A stretch of 64,000 nt of DNA from Apodemus sylvaticus (taxonomy: Eukaryota > Chordata > Mammalia > Rodentia > Muridae): NCBI RefSeq assembly GCF_947179515.1, contig NC_067474.1:88921324-88985323 (forward strand). The letters run 5' to 3'. The position numbers were made by a program, and so were the translations under genes. The notes beneath the pieces are model-generated. The model did no database searches, was not told the origin of the DNA, and saw nothing but the letters and a program-made list of their open reading frames with translations. This document shows positions 23,447 through 36,375 of this stretch, piece by piece; the stretch's first letter is position 1; every line of letters begins with the position of its first letter.

Positions 23447-25854
23447 AACATTTATTATAATGAGTTGGGTCATGTGATTATGGAGTCTAATGATATGCAA
23501 GATACATGGCCAGTATTCTGGACACCCAATGTCACAGATTAACCTTAAATGGTCACCATCTTAAAACCATGAAAAAACTGAAATCTCCACTCAAGGCAGT
23601 GAAGAATAGAGCCACTCTCAGCTACCCGAGGGCAGTCTTTTGTTCTAGGTTTTCACCTGACTGAATGAGACCTCCAGTTATGGAGCACAATGTTTGCCCT
23701 AGTCATTTTTAATATTAATACCATAAACAAAGGACCTCTGAGACACATGCAAAATGCGGTTTGACCACACACATGGGCCTCTTGTGGTCCAGTCAATCTG
23801 ACCCACATAATTAGTCATCACAGTGGATATGATCTTAAGGGAAAATGAAGGGTTTAGAATAATCCAAATGGTCTTAATTGGGACAGTTTAATGATTGGGG
23901 GTTCATTAACTCAGATGGGGAATCCTTGAAAAGTAATTGGTTTTAGGTCAAAGGTCAGAATTTCTACTGTGATCTCTGTGAGGTTTAAGTGGCTCTGTGA
24001 TATTAATGGCTATACTAGTGCAAACTGTCTGAGACTCAAAGGAGAAGTTCAGTTTAGAAAGAATAATGTGAGAGTCAACAGTTTGCAGATGCTGGTGGAA
24101 GAACACAGTCTAGGAAGAGAGGATTAAGAAGTACCAGACAGAGGAAAGAATCCCACAGTTAGTACTTGGGTAATTATGATATTTAAGTTTTAGATCAGAA
24201 CGGAGGCTGGGAAGTCTGGACTGGAGTTCCGAATGGATGCTGAGTACAAGAATCCTGAGCTCTAGGGTGAAGGTTAGAGAGTGTGAGCTGAGGACTGCTG
24301 ATCCCTAGAATGAGAAGTCACTAGAAGCAAAGAGGTCAGCAGTGAACTTGAGACTGTGAGGAGATAAATTCCAGAGAAGTGAGGCAATGAAAGACAGAAG
24401 AGAAGTAAGGTCACCCAATGACAGAATTGTTGGCGATAAAGTTTCCCACAGTTTCCTCACTAAGCTCAATGAGAACAGCTACCTAATATAATCAACATAG
24501 CAAGACATTTTACCTATCTCTCAGTAAGTATATGCAGAATGAACATGTTACAGCCTCACAGCATTCCCTTTTCATTTTTAAGAAAGCCATTCTCTTTTAA
24601 TTTTTAAAATTTGGAAGAAAAGACTGTAAAGTGCAATCTATTAAAGATAATGACTTACAGTAAACAATTATATATTGATGCATAGCACATGATTAAACCT
24701 TTCTTGTAGGATTCCCCACAGTATCAAATCTCTAAAGCAAACTTGAATATTGTTCATGGGATTCAGCCAATCTCTGAATGTCATTATATCCTTTTCCTGA
24801 GGCCCCAGGTGATAAATGAGGTTTTTTTCCCTCTCTGCACATGGAATGTACTGTTTCATTGTATAGGCAAAGGGGACTATGTAACTGATACTATTTCCCT
24901 TAGCGGGGGAGCATAGAGCAGTGCTGTGCTCCATTTTAACCCTGGACAGACAAAGCTGAGGGAGTCCTTTTGTCTCTTTGTCATGCTCTTCATTATTTAG
25001 TTTTCTCAGTCAATCAGGAAGTGTCCTCTGCTCCCCATCTTCTTGTGTTGGGCTCTAAATTAGGCATAAACATAAAAAGTTGTAGCCCTCTATACTAATC
25101 AGGACCACACACCTGTAGCCTCACAGCACTGCTTTTCCCAAAGACCATTTTCAAGCAACATTTGGCAAACAGCTTGATAACCTCAAGGGTATTTCTGGAG
25201 TCATCTGGTGTGAAGTCAGGGAAGAAAGACAGGTTTACTATAAAGGGTGATACTGAGGTGGAGAGCAGGCATCCTCTCTCCCCTACCACTCAGGCAGAAC
25301 TGTTAAGGAAGTCTCTCCTTTGGAAGAAGGGAGGTGTGTTTTTTTAATGAGCAAGAGCCATTAAAGGGAATTTGGGGCCTCTCGAATCACCAGCATCACA
25401 GCAAGCTTTCAATTAAGGGGACATCTGTTGGGAATGCAGGGGAATCTCTATCCAAACGTCAGTTGCTAATCACGTTCACCTGGCTAAGCACCAGGCAGCC
25501 CCAGCACTGGGGCAGGCTGCTTATTTCCTCCATGCTCAATCACACCGTGTTAAGGGGCCACCTGGGCAATGTGTTAGTTCATACCTGCTGACCCACCTAG
25601 TCTAGCAAAATGCACAGAAATCAGCCTTCTAAGTAGACAGAATGCAGCTTGTCTCCTGCCTAGGAGGGGGAACAAAGCAGTGAGCAAGAAAAAGCCCAAG
25701 ACTGGAAATACACAAGATGCTGTCAGGAACCCAGCACTACTCTGTGACCTTTGCTTTTATTGTCCTTTTAATGGTAGATGTAAGGAATCTCACATTGTGG
25801 GGAGGGGTAGACTTTCCATTTTCAGAATTAAAGCATTTAAATAGAATCTATAGT
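23447..25854. other. Unassigned, mostly unique sequence
   Basis: No repeat family recognised by eye. The stretch 25150-25640 has higher complexity and less AT bias than its surroundings and contains CACCTG E-boxes (about 25479 and 25560); it could be conserved noncoding DNA but I cannot compare it. Confidence 0.45.
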
Positions 25855-26020
25855 ATGGCTTTTCCAGAGGACCTGGGTCGGGTTGCCAGCACCAGTATGA
25901 CCCCCCCCCCCTAAAAATGTCTCTATCTCCAGCTCCCGAGGATCTGATGCCCACTTCTGGTGTCTGTGAGTACTGCACACACATGGTGCACAGGCAAATA
26001 TGTAGGCAAACCATGTAATG
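25855..26020 (+). mobile_element. B3 SINE, 5'-truncated
   Basis: Begins at gcttttccagaggacctggg, contains a C-run (25902-25912), then gaggatctgatgcccacttc, tggtgtctgtgagtactgca, acatggtgcacaggcaaata, all in B3 order. The head is missing or replaced. Confidence 0.8.
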
Positions 26021-28398
26021 TGATCAGCAGCAGCCTGATCTGTAGAGAGGGATAGGAAAGATCACTGAATACTCATGTGCAGATGTGTCCAGGTAAGACA
26101 GGTCCTGCATTTGGGTGATTGCTCTGCTTATGTTAAACTACTCTTTTTCTAGACATGCAAAGTACAAGATTCAAAGATAGAGATAACAATTCATGTCATT
26201 TACCTTTTTACTTTTTTCTAATTCCATCTGACAGTTGTTCCTTTCTCCTACTCTAGTTAAAGATGGATATTTTGCTCCAGATTTTTATTTTTAATCAAGT
26301 TTTCTTTCTGGAAACCTTTTTTTTTTTTTGAGGATCACATATGATTGAAAAGACTCTCTGTCACATAGAAAAACCTTCCTCCCTCTGTCTCCCTACCTTC
26401 ATACTATCTCGTGCACAACACATCTTAGCTTTAGCAGTCACTTCTATAATCATTGATATATATAGATACATATATATATATTAAAATCATGTTAACATGA
26501 TAATATGTTCCTTAAATACTAAGAAATCAATGTATTTGAAATGAAAACAATGGAAATATCTGGCTTGGTCATAAGCTTATAGTTTAATCAAAATGATTAA
26601 TAACCAAACATAGGCCTCCTTCTCAGCACTTATAAGCAACTGATACATTGTAATAAGAACGAACACTAACATATGCTCTAGCAGAAACTGTAATTCCCAA
26701 AAGCCTCTGTTTTCTGATGGAGATAATCAGTAAGTAGATCTCCAAGGTATCTATTAATCATTGTCAGTTTTGACTAAATAAAGGTTCTGATTGGCTACTC
26801 AGAAATGCCCAGTTGCTAAAAAAAAAAAACAAACTAGAAAACCTTGAGAAAATATCTATTTTTCCATCTCAGAAATAACTACTTGGTGAGGTCACAATAG
26901 CTCTAAGTGAAGGGAAATAAAATGAAAGAAATAAATGCATAGGTTTTCTGAGACTTGGTTAATGAGTGCTAATAACTAATTTATTTTGGCAGAGGAAAAT
27001 AAAGGAAAGAAGCTAATGTTTGCTATACAATTCTTAGATCCAATGATCAACTATCTCTAGTATATAGCAGCTTGTACCATAGTCTCTATGTATATTTAAG
27101 ATCGCATATTCATGTTAATGCTGGCATTAACCACAAGACTTCCACAATGCCAACATTATATCTAGAAGTTAGGCTAAGCTATTATCAGCTGAGAATGTAA
27201 ATTTAATAGTTGCTTTAGTGTTTGCAACCATAGCTGGCTGACAGTACTAATTACTTCTACAAGTAGAAGTTCAGGTATAAAGTTTTATATTCTCCTTACC
27301 TACAACTATGCCGTTGATGAATGAGTGGCTCAAATTTGTTGTTTAGTAGCAAAAGAACTGGAAGCTTTAAACTAAGGAATAAAGTAGGAAATGCTGTTTT
27401 TAATATTCAAATGATGCCACCAACTCTATGTCACTCTTCCTACATTTGTCTCTTTTGCCCTCTTAAGAAAAAGCAGTATACTTGCTTTCCCTGAAGTTGC
27501 CCAGGCAACTTGTTCGTGCATGTTGAGGTGCTATATCTTTGGCTTTAATAACAGAGATAGGTCAAACAACCAATCATTTGTTCCAGGTCACTTTGGATTT
27601 GAGCAGAGCACGTCTGTGCTATCTGTGCTTGAGTTGAGGCAATATCTAATCCCTACAACAGGGACAATGATGCCAATCCCTTTTCCCTAGCACAGGGACT
27701 TCTTTCTGGCCTAACTGAATCTGGAGTTGGGGTTGCTGACTTGTGCTGTTGTATCTCTTGACATCTAATATAATAAAGCCAGAATCACCTTGAGGGGACA
27801 TTATTTTACGTATTACCATATCAGTTCCAGCAAGTTTACTTAAATGTGTGACCTGGAGACGATAGAATCAAAGTGTGAATTTAAACTGGCAAAGAAGAAA
27901 AAGGGATGCTTAAAGCAACAACGAGATCCTCAGAATAATAGAAATGTGCAACAACAATGGGATATTTAGAGCAGGCAAAGCTGGTCCAATACCAAGGAAA
28001 AAACAAAACTACTTTTCTTTTACTGGAGAGGATTCAGCAATAAAGAATATGCACAGCACCTGCCTGACGCAGTCAGCCCTGAATAAGGGATATTTTAACT
28101 TCTGTCTTTATATTAAACACGTGCACACACCGTGTAAGACAAATTATAACTTTTTTGCTCAGATCACTTACTTTAAATTAAAGTAAGACTAGAAATGTCA
28201 TCTGGGGGTAAAGAGCTTAAGAACAATTAAAATGACATTTTGTATGTTAGATTGTGTTCATTTAAGGTCACTTCTATCAACATGCATGAGGACTCATCTA
28301 GAGGTCTAATAAGAAAAAGAGAAGAGTGGTGTTTAGTTACTTTTTATTTTAGAACCAGCTCAAAGAAACTTAAATGGTAACAGTGGTCTCTTTGAAAT
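26021..28398. other. AT-rich unassigned sequence
   Basis: Contains a T-run (26320-26330), TA-rich DNA (26457-26482) and an A-run (26820-26831). A possible poly-A signal context (taatataataaagcc, about 27768-27782) follows a stretch that might be an old LTR, but I cannot assign it. No gene recognised. Confidence 0.4.
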
Positions 28399-28399
28399 C

Positions 28400-28456
<57 letters not shown>

Positions 28457-28479
28457 TAATAATAATAATAATAATGATA
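28400..28479. repeat. (TAA)n microsatellite
   Basis: About 26 TAA/AAT units with one interruption (aaaat). The minus-strand Ile/Tyr frame is an artefact. Confidence 0.97.
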
Positions 28480-30163
28480 GAATATAGGCACCCTCACCAG
28501 ATACTGTTGAAGCCTTTCGTTCTGTTCACAGAAACATGGCATCGGGGAATTAGAAGTACCAGGGCACATGCTTTGTAGATGGATGGGGGTTGCATCTGCA
28601 CTGGGGTTACTGTGAAGTGTGGTGCATGTGATTGCTAAGTCCTATGATTTTCCCAAAGCATTATAAAAATGAGAAGACGCAGTCTATGTGAATGTTTTAA
28701 TTAAAAATCCCTTTAAACTGTGCTGCACCGTTTACACAGCTGAAAAGACTGAGCTGTGCGCAAGCCATTATCATTTACAAAAAGAAGACAGCCATTTTCT
28801 AAATTTGGAACAGTGAAATATTTTAATTTTGCTATTATGTCTACTATTTGTCTTCATAAGGCACGGTCCCAGGGGCCTCAGCCACTATTAAATCCAGCAT
28901 TCCACACCACGCCTGTGATTCAGTGCCTCTGAGAGTGGAGTTCCTTAAGTAAGTCTGCCATCCTGCTGTCATTGGCAAGCTCTCAACTAAGCAACAAACC
29001 TACTTCTTTTACAATGGCAATATAATGTTCTTGGGTTTTCTATAAGATTTTTTTTTAACAGCTCAGTTCAATTAACTATTTATTGAACTTTAATCATTGC
29101 TCAGGTTGCTGCTTAGTGCAAAGGAGGGAGAAAAATAGAAATGCAGACATGCAAACTAAAATCAAAAACCTTCCTTCTTAGTGAAATAGAAGGAGGGAAC
29201 ATCATTGCTTCCTGTTTGTCTAGTTCACTTATGGGTATCTGAAGCATACTCCAGAGGATCTAAAGAACCAGAGTCCATTTTGCAAGCACATATAGGTCTT
29301 GCCACAATGAAAGAATAAAACTGGACTTAACTTTTCAGAAATTACCAATGCCTCTCTCTTACAAAAGACACTTAGTGATACCCTAAAGAACTAATAAAAC
29401 AAGGTTAGACATAAGCTAATTCAGTAAAGTAGGACACCAATCAATGTATGAGTACCAGTCTTATTTCTACCTCGTAACAACAGCAGGATGAAACAATAAA
29501 GGAAACATTGCTGTTTGTAACAACATCACAAAGCAAAAACCAAACAAATAAAAGAACCACAAAGAAAATTAAAAAAAAGAGAGAGAATGAAGAACCCTTA
29601 AAGTTAAATTAACTGAAGCAGGAGAAGACATACCTACTTAAAATGATAACACATTGGTGGTAACTGCATTTGGAGTTATACATGTTGGATATTTACAGTG
29701 TCTGCTAATTACAGATCCTTCAAATGCCATCCAGAGACACATCTGGCTTTCATGTGCTCATTTTCTTATCAAAGAGTTCCCCAGGAAGCCCACAGAGTGA
29801 AAGTTTTACCTCCATCATCGGCTCCCCTTGACTGGAGCCCTGGAAAAGTACCTGAAAACAGCATTTGTGCATCACTTAGGGACAGCTTAGCAACAGGCGA
29901 TTGTCTGATGCTGAATGCTGAGTGAAACCAGACCCTGGAAAAGCATCCCAGAAGGAAAAGCAAAGAGCAGGGCAAACACTTTCCTCTTAGCGAGTCAGTC
30001 CTTCTCTCCCAATCTCCCTTGTTCATTTTTTAAATCGATTTTTATTTGGTACTATGTCCCCGATTTGAATAATCATACTCAAGTTCTATGACTTCACATA
30101 TCACCAGAAGTCTCAGTATGTGATGTGATGTGGATGCTGCGGATCTTGAACTTTTCTTCCTGA
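28480..30163. other. Unassigned, mostly unique sequence
   Basis: No repeat recognised apart from A-rich patches at 29515-29580. The stretch 28690-28990 is compositionally mixed and might be conserved noncoding DNA; untested. Confidence 0.4.
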
Positions 30164-30351
30164 AAATTTTTTTTCAATTTTTATTTTATTATTCAAATGA
30201 GTACACGGTCACTGTCTTCAGACACACCAGAAGAGGGCATCTGATCCCATTATAGATGTTTGTGAGCCACCATGTGGTTCATGGGAATTGAACTCAGGGC
30301 CACAGGAGGAGCAGTCAGTGTTCTTAACCAATGAGCCATCTCTTCAGCCAT
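30164..30351 (-). mobile_element. B2 SINE
   Basis: Reverse-oriented B2: T-rich tail complement, acacaccagaagagggcatc, gtgagccaccatgtggttca, tgggaattgaactcagggcc, gttcttaaccaatgagccat, ctcttcagcc. Possible target duplication begins ttcctga on both sides (30157 and 30352). Confidence 0.93.
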
Positions 30352-31101
30352 TTCCTGATTTTTAATTTTTAATACCGCCTTGATGAAGAAGCCTGGCCTT
30401 CTGGCTCAACACTTGTTCCTTTAGCCTCCGAGAGCATTTGTTAACACATTTCTTTGATGACAGGGACTTCTTTGACAGAATTTAGAGAGAATTTCCTATA
30501 GTTTCTAAACTGCACAACCCTTCCTGCGAAGGACAATCAGTATAGTGATTTGACATATGTGGTGATTAATATCTACTTAATCTTCAAAACTTCTAAAGCA
30601 GCCTTGCTTATGGGAACATGAAAAATCAGCTAGCTGCTCACATGGAGTAGAAACCACCATCGATAGATAGGAGTGGCCGTGTTATGCTTGCTTTGCCTGT
30701 GGTCAGATATTCACCCGTATATAATAACATGAACTTCGTTTTATAAATCTATTTGACTGTGACAGTGTTTTTGTTAGCCCTTAGGTGCAATCAACTTCCT
30801 GCTAGTTGTTCAAGGGTAAAATTATGATCAGACGTGAGGTAATTCAACATGATTTCTTGTGCAGAATCTATTGTGAGACCAACATTAAGTTAATGGAATG
30901 GAAATTAATAGTGCTGAGCAAGGTAGATTGCATGTACTAATCCGTTGTCATCAACTCCTTATGTCAGAAGGGCACACTTTGTTTTGGGCTAGAAGAAAGC
31001 AGCAAGAACAAACAAAACCTTAAATGATGTTGTTCACACAGTCACCTTTTAGTAGGATGTACACCATCTTAAAATTAGAGTATTGAAATCATGATTGTTT
31101 T
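30352..31101. other. Unassigned sequence
   Basis: No gene or repeat family recognised. Confidence 0.4.
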
Positions 31102-31182
31102 GGGCTGATATGGCTCAATGGTCTACAGGTTGTTTGCTTTTTCTAAGCTTGGCAATCCGAGTTTAATCTCCAAAACCCACAT
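31102..31182 (+). mobile_element. B3A-like SINE head, truncated
   Basis: gggctgatatggctcaatgg, then aatccgagtttaatctccaa and aacccaca follow the tRNA-like head of B3A. The element stops where the L1 fragment starts, and its 3' half is not found downstream. Confidence 0.55.
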
Positions 31183-31341
31183 TGTGTCCAGTTTTCTGAG
31201 GAACCACCAGACTGATTTCCAGAGTGGTTGTACTAGCTTGCAATCCCACCAGCAATGGAGGAGTGTTCCTCTTTTTCCACATTCTCTCCAGAGTCTGCTG
31301 TCACCTGAGTTTTTGCTCTTAGCCATTCTGACTGGTGTGAT
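31183..31341 (-). mobile_element. L1 ORF2 fragment, minus strand
   Basis: On the minus strand it encodes the ORF2p C-terminal landmarks HxTPVRMAKSKNSGD-like, GKRGTLLHCWWDCKLVQPLW and FLRKLDT. It is open over this short span but has neither the upstream domains nor a 3' UTR. Confidence 0.88.
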
Positions 31342-31512
31342 ATAGAAAGAACAATTCTCAAATTCATTTGAAACAACAAATATAGCAAATATAGCAGGAT
31401 AGCAAAAACTATTCTCAATAAGAGAACTTCTGGGGGAATCCCCATCCCTCACCTCAAGCTCTACTACAGAGCAATAGTGATAAAAACAGCCTGGTATTGG
31501 TACAGAGACAGA
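31342..31512 (+). mobile_element. L1 ORF2 fragment, plus strand
   Basis: agaacttctgggggaatccc, tcacctcaagctctactaca and ggtattggtacagagacaga match an ORF2 region that lies upstream of the 31183-31341 part in the source element. The two are head-to-head with no poly-A, so this is a rearranged L1. Confidence 0.85.
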
Positions 31513-31717
31513 TTCTCAACCTTCGTAATGCTATAGCCCTTTAATATAGTTTCTCATATTGTGCTGAGCCCCAATCATAAAATTATTTTCATTGATACAT
31601 TGTGTCTGTGATATTGTTGCTGTTATGAATTGCAGTGCAAATATCTTTGTTTTCTGACTGTCTTAGGTGACCCCTGTGACTCCTACAGTGGTCGAGACCC
31701 ACAAGTTGAGAAATACT
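31513..31717. mobile_element. URR1-type hAT DNA transposon
   Basis: Starts ttctcaacctt and ends aagttgagaa, the terminal inverted repeats of the rodent nonautonomous hAT-Charlie element URR1. Internal blocks ccaatcataaaattattttc, gaattgcagtgcaaatatct and cttaggtgacccctgtgact match. It carries no coding capacity. Outer TIR bases next to the L1 appear lost. Confidence 0.85.
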
Positions 31718-32474
31718 GCCCTAATACATTGCCTTTTTTGGATATTTTACAGAGAAAATTTTAGCTAAGCTTGCCTAAACTTTTAGTAAAGATCTTTTCA
31801 ATGGCAAATGTCTGTCCCCTCCACTGGCAGGTCAAGATTACAGTTGTCCACTCAAAGCTGCTCATCTGAGACTTCTGCAACTCATCCTTCAGCCCTGCAG
31901 ATGTAAGTTAAACATTCACAGCCACAGGATGCTTTATTTCTCGGACCATGTGATTGAACTCTGAGTGTATATTGTATTACTGAGAAGTTAAGACACTGAA
32001 AGGCCTCTCTGAACCTCTTGATAAAAATGTAGTGTTGATGTCCATGCTATGGTTGAAAGCTGTTGTTTATTGTGTGTTTATTGTGTTGTGTTTAAAAGTG
32101 CCCCCTTATAATGGAAGCACTTTCCAAGACTGATAATTATTTGAACATCTTATTTAAATTTTGAGTTTTAAATTGTGTTCAAGAAGCAAATGAACTTAAA
32201 GGCTTTGGATCCAGTACAATATCATTTTGGATTGAAGTGGAAAATAAATATTGCAAGCATACATGCAGTTAAGTAGACAAAATGACAGAGGTGTCCTTTT
32301 AACTTCATTTGGAATGATCCAACACTCCTTGTGGCTCTACTGTGCACTGGAGCAAGGAAACATTTTTATAGCCGTCAAGATTTAGGAGAACAGAATTTAT
32401 GAATTAATAGAAGTATTATTTATATGGGCTCTTAATCTGTGTATTTCTGTACTAGTGTCTTATGTGAGTGCATG
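31718..32474. other. Unassigned sequence
   Basis: No gene or repeat family recognised. Confidence 0.4.
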
Positions 32475-32562
32475 AACACGCACACACATACACACACACA
32501 TACACACACTCATACACACACACACATACACACACTCATACACACACACACACACACACATA
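32475..32562. repeat. (CA)n microsatellite
   Basis: CA units with regular CATA and ACTCATA interruptions, suggesting a longer ~30-bp higher-order unit (cacacactcatacacacaca appears twice). Confidence 0.95.
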
Positions 32563-33858
32563 TTCCCCCACTATAGATTATATAAATTTTTGAATATAAT
32601 TAAATGGCCACCTGAGAAAGTGCGTTCCTAGCCATTTGATTCTATTGACATAGGAGGGGACATATCTCATACTGTGACTTTTGTTCATGTTATAATGCAT
32701 GATCACTTGCAAAAGCTAAATAGAAACTATAGTAAATCAGTATGATGAATGCTAAAGACAACACAAACGCTCAGTTCATATGCTGATGGATTCAGTGACA
32801 TTCCTCCTAAACATTTCATTCTTTCTTTATTGTTGCTGCTTAAGGAAAATATTAGCATTCATGTCTTTGGGCATCTTTAAAGTCATTTATTCCTTTATTA
32901 AACCATATAAGAAAATAAAATTAGAAATTTCAAACACTGGTGTTTTAAAAGATGATCAGTTCTATAATTAATAGCAAATATATTTCAAAACATTATGTGT
33001 CCTTATAAACTATGGTGTTTCAGAAGGCAGAATGGCTGGGTGACTAGTTGAGGTTCAGGAAGAGCTGGGGCTCTGAACTCAATCTCAGACTCCATGCTTT
33101 CATTCCAATATTCTTGAATCTGGCAGGCTCTTTTCTTAGAAGCCTTCTTTGACTAGGCTTCTTCACAGATCTCTTAATTGAGCTACAACTTCAGTGTCTG
33201 ACTCTGAGACTGGAACTTTATTCCCCAGGAATGTCTTGATGCAATAGCTAACCTGCTGGCTGAAGATCCTCTTTATCTTTACTGAGTCTTCTCTGAAGCA
33301 AAATGAACTTCATTACTCCTTTTAACATTGTGCTTTATATAGACTCTGTGGGGATTTTTTTCTTATGAAAAAAGTTAACTTAAAATTTAACATTACCTTT
33401 GGAAATATTGTTGATGGAGGTGATAGAGATGGTGGAGTCACCAGGCCAATGGCATCTCAGTAATTCATACTGTGCCTAAACCCTGGGTTGCACTGTTGTA
33501 TGAGTGCGTTAGAAGTCAGAAAGCAAAATGAATCTTTATAGCTTCCTGCTTGGAGTTTTAGATATTATCTTGGCCTCGCAGTAACTCCCGATAAGCCTGT
33601 CTAATGAGTGTCATTTGTGGTATTTTAATTCACTCTCTCACCAGGCCAAGTCAATGACCCATGTATTCCTCCTGCTCATGAACATCTATATAATTCTAAA
33701 ATAAAGGTTAAAAAGCAGAATAAATTTCTGCTCTAGTTTCCAAGTCAACTAGGAATCATTCTGTCACTACTTCAACACAATGAAAGAAGCAGGAACAAAT
33801 GCTTTTGGAATAGGAACAAAACTACTGGTGAAAATTGTCTGGACAGACAGCTCTATAT
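32563..33858. other. Unassigned sequence
   Basis: No gene or repeat family recognised. Confidence 0.4.
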
Positions 33859-33859
33859 T

Positions 33860-33904
<45 letters not shown>

Positions 33905-33924
33905 ATGTGTGTGTGTGTGTGTGA

Positions 33925-33962
<38 letters not shown>
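33859..33962. repeat. (TG)n(TA)n compound microsatellite
   Basis: About 75 bp of interrupted TG followed by about 14 TA units (33934-33961). Both blocks are alternating purine-pyrimidine; the TA block is self-complementary. Confidence 0.97.
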
Positions 33963-33964
<2 letters not shown>

Positions 33965-36240
33965 TTTGTAAGAAATTCTTAGTGAAGAAGTTGTATTCAG
34001 ATCCTGAATTTGTGAATGTTAACTCACTATCATTGATAACTATTGTGCATTAATATCTATGTTTAATTATTATTTTTTAAATTGGGACAATGTTCTAGTA
34101 ATGAATGATTGTAGATTGTAGTAAGTATATCTAACTAAATTAATTAAGCAGTTAATTAAGAGAGGTCTTGATGTGTAAATCAATCCTCTTGCCTCAACCT
34201 CCTAAGTGCTTCTATCCACAGGCAGGAACCATGATGCCTTGGTTAAGATTCAGATTACATATTTATTTCTAAACATCAAAAACTACACTGGTGAAAAGTG
34301 GCTAAAATACATTAGCCAGTACATAAAATTAAGGAAATCTTGAAGGATGCTTTCTTTCTAATACTGATTCAAATTGAACAAATTAGATCAGTCAAAGTAT
34401 TTTTAAAAAATTAAGAAAGTAAGATTTGCTTAAATAGCTTGATTATCTGGTCAATATGAAAGTATAATATAGGTTTTACCCTATTGGTGTCGTGTTAGTG
34501 ACTAGACCCAGCTGGAGTCTGGTGTCTACTGGACCTGGTGTTAGCAACCCTGTTAACACTGCTTTTCTTATGTAATGGTCAGATTTAATTAAGCTTTTGT
34601 TAAGCTGCTGCTGTGAAACAGAAGGCGTGTCAGCACTTTTGGCCCTCTCCTCACTCCTGGTCCTGTGAGGGTGTGTTACTATTTTCCCTACTCCTTAATG
34701 TGGCTGATAAAATTTAATCTGATGCACAGAGGAAAACCGAACCACCACTCTCAGCAGCAGGAGCCTGCTGCAGCAGACAGGGGTTGACACAATCATTGCA
34801 AAGAAAAACACTGTCATTCCAAGCACAGTTCCAGTGACCAATAGTGAGCATCGAGGAAAGAGAACAACGCAAGGAATTCCTTTGCCATTGGTAAAGACTG
34901 AAGGTTTGGTTAAAATAAACAGTAGGCATCAGTGGCCCCTAGAGACTTCGGCTTCCTTCTCTGCTCTTCATGTTCCCACGAGTTCCAGTTCTATGCTTTA
35001 GTGTTATTATAAATAATAAAGAGACATGTTCAAAGTCACTTCTGCTGAATTGTCCTGCCCAGGACAGAGCATATTCTTTTTCCTTTACTCCATTTTTCAA
35101 TATATGTTCTAATTCTCTGCATTTCCGCAAGCATCGTTACCTTAGTGCCTTACACCTGAACACTCATGACAATCTGTCCTGCTGGCCACACTTTCCTGAA
35201 GCATAGTTTTATTATGATACACTCTGTCAAATGACAAAATAAACTCCCTGCTAGTAATTAGTTCATTCCCATACCCTGCACATGGTATTCCAGACTCGTT
35301 TCTCTTCTCTCCCCTCTATTCTTCCAGTTTTATTATAGGTCCCTTGACATCAAGACTCTACAAATCCACCCACAGTGGGGTCCACTTCTATTATACCTGC
35401 CATTGCATGTGAAAATTTGGGCAGGCACATATATCTACCTGTCAGGCACTTCAAATTCCTTTTAGCTATACCAAATCTCTGTAGCCCCCAGTGAAATATA
35501 CAATATTTTTCAGAGTCTTCTTTAAGTAAGTCTATAATGAACATTCTCAATTCCTGTAATATACTCTCCTCACCTAGAAAACATCAGGTTTTACAAATTT
35601 ATGTCACCTCCTAAGTCATGTTATTCAGAATGATCATGAGATATACATTTAATTTGCTCTCTCTTAGCTAAGACCATCTTTGCTATAAAAATATAAATGT
35701 GTCTATTATAGAATCTGAAGTAGTAATCAGAGCTCTTATGTTTAAAGAGGAGAAAACCAGCTGTTAATGCAACTAGTAGCTAGTCTTCCAGTTTCATATC
35801 TCTTTTTCCCTTTACTTGAGCATTAGTCTTTGCTTACTGAAAGAAGGTCAATAGCGGTCATTTGGCTACCAAAAACAAAAACAAAAAACATAACAAAACA
35901 AAACCCCCCAAAAAATGTAATGAAAAAAATTTCTGTAGGATAATAGTGGAGTTGGGTGGGTTCTGTAGAAGACCTGGCTCCTCTTTGTGTTTCCAAGAAG
36001 GTTACTGGTCCTGTTTGAAATGTTGCAGTATCATTTGGGAGTAATAATACTGGGTCAGTGAAATATTAAATGCGACGATAATACATAGTCCCTCATAGTT
36101 TAATATGGGGTGATAACCATATTTAATGGCCTCTAGAGGAAAGGTATAGGTTCCACCCCTAACATCTTCTACCCCAATGAAGCTGGAATTCACCAATGGA
36201 AGTCAAGGACAAAGGACCAGGGAGTGTGGACTGTTGTTTA
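33963..36240. other. Mostly unassigned sequence
   Basis: A possible decayed B1 complement lies at about 34160-34240 (ttgcctcaacctcctaagtg). An A-rich CAAAA patch is at 35870-35915. No gene recognised. Confidence 0.4.
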
Positions 36241-36253
36241 TTTTTTTTTGTTT

Positions 36254-36286
<33 letters not shown>
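36241..36286. repeat. (TTG)n repeat with T-run
   Basis: A T-run then about ten TTG units. The overlapping frame gives poly-Cys and is an artefact. Confidence 0.95.
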
Positions 36287-36375
36287 TGCCTTTCTGTGGA
36301 GTCAAATGTTAAACTCATGCATCCCTGCTCTGCACTGTTTCTCCCACACCCTCTCTTCCTTTTCTAATTCTGGCC

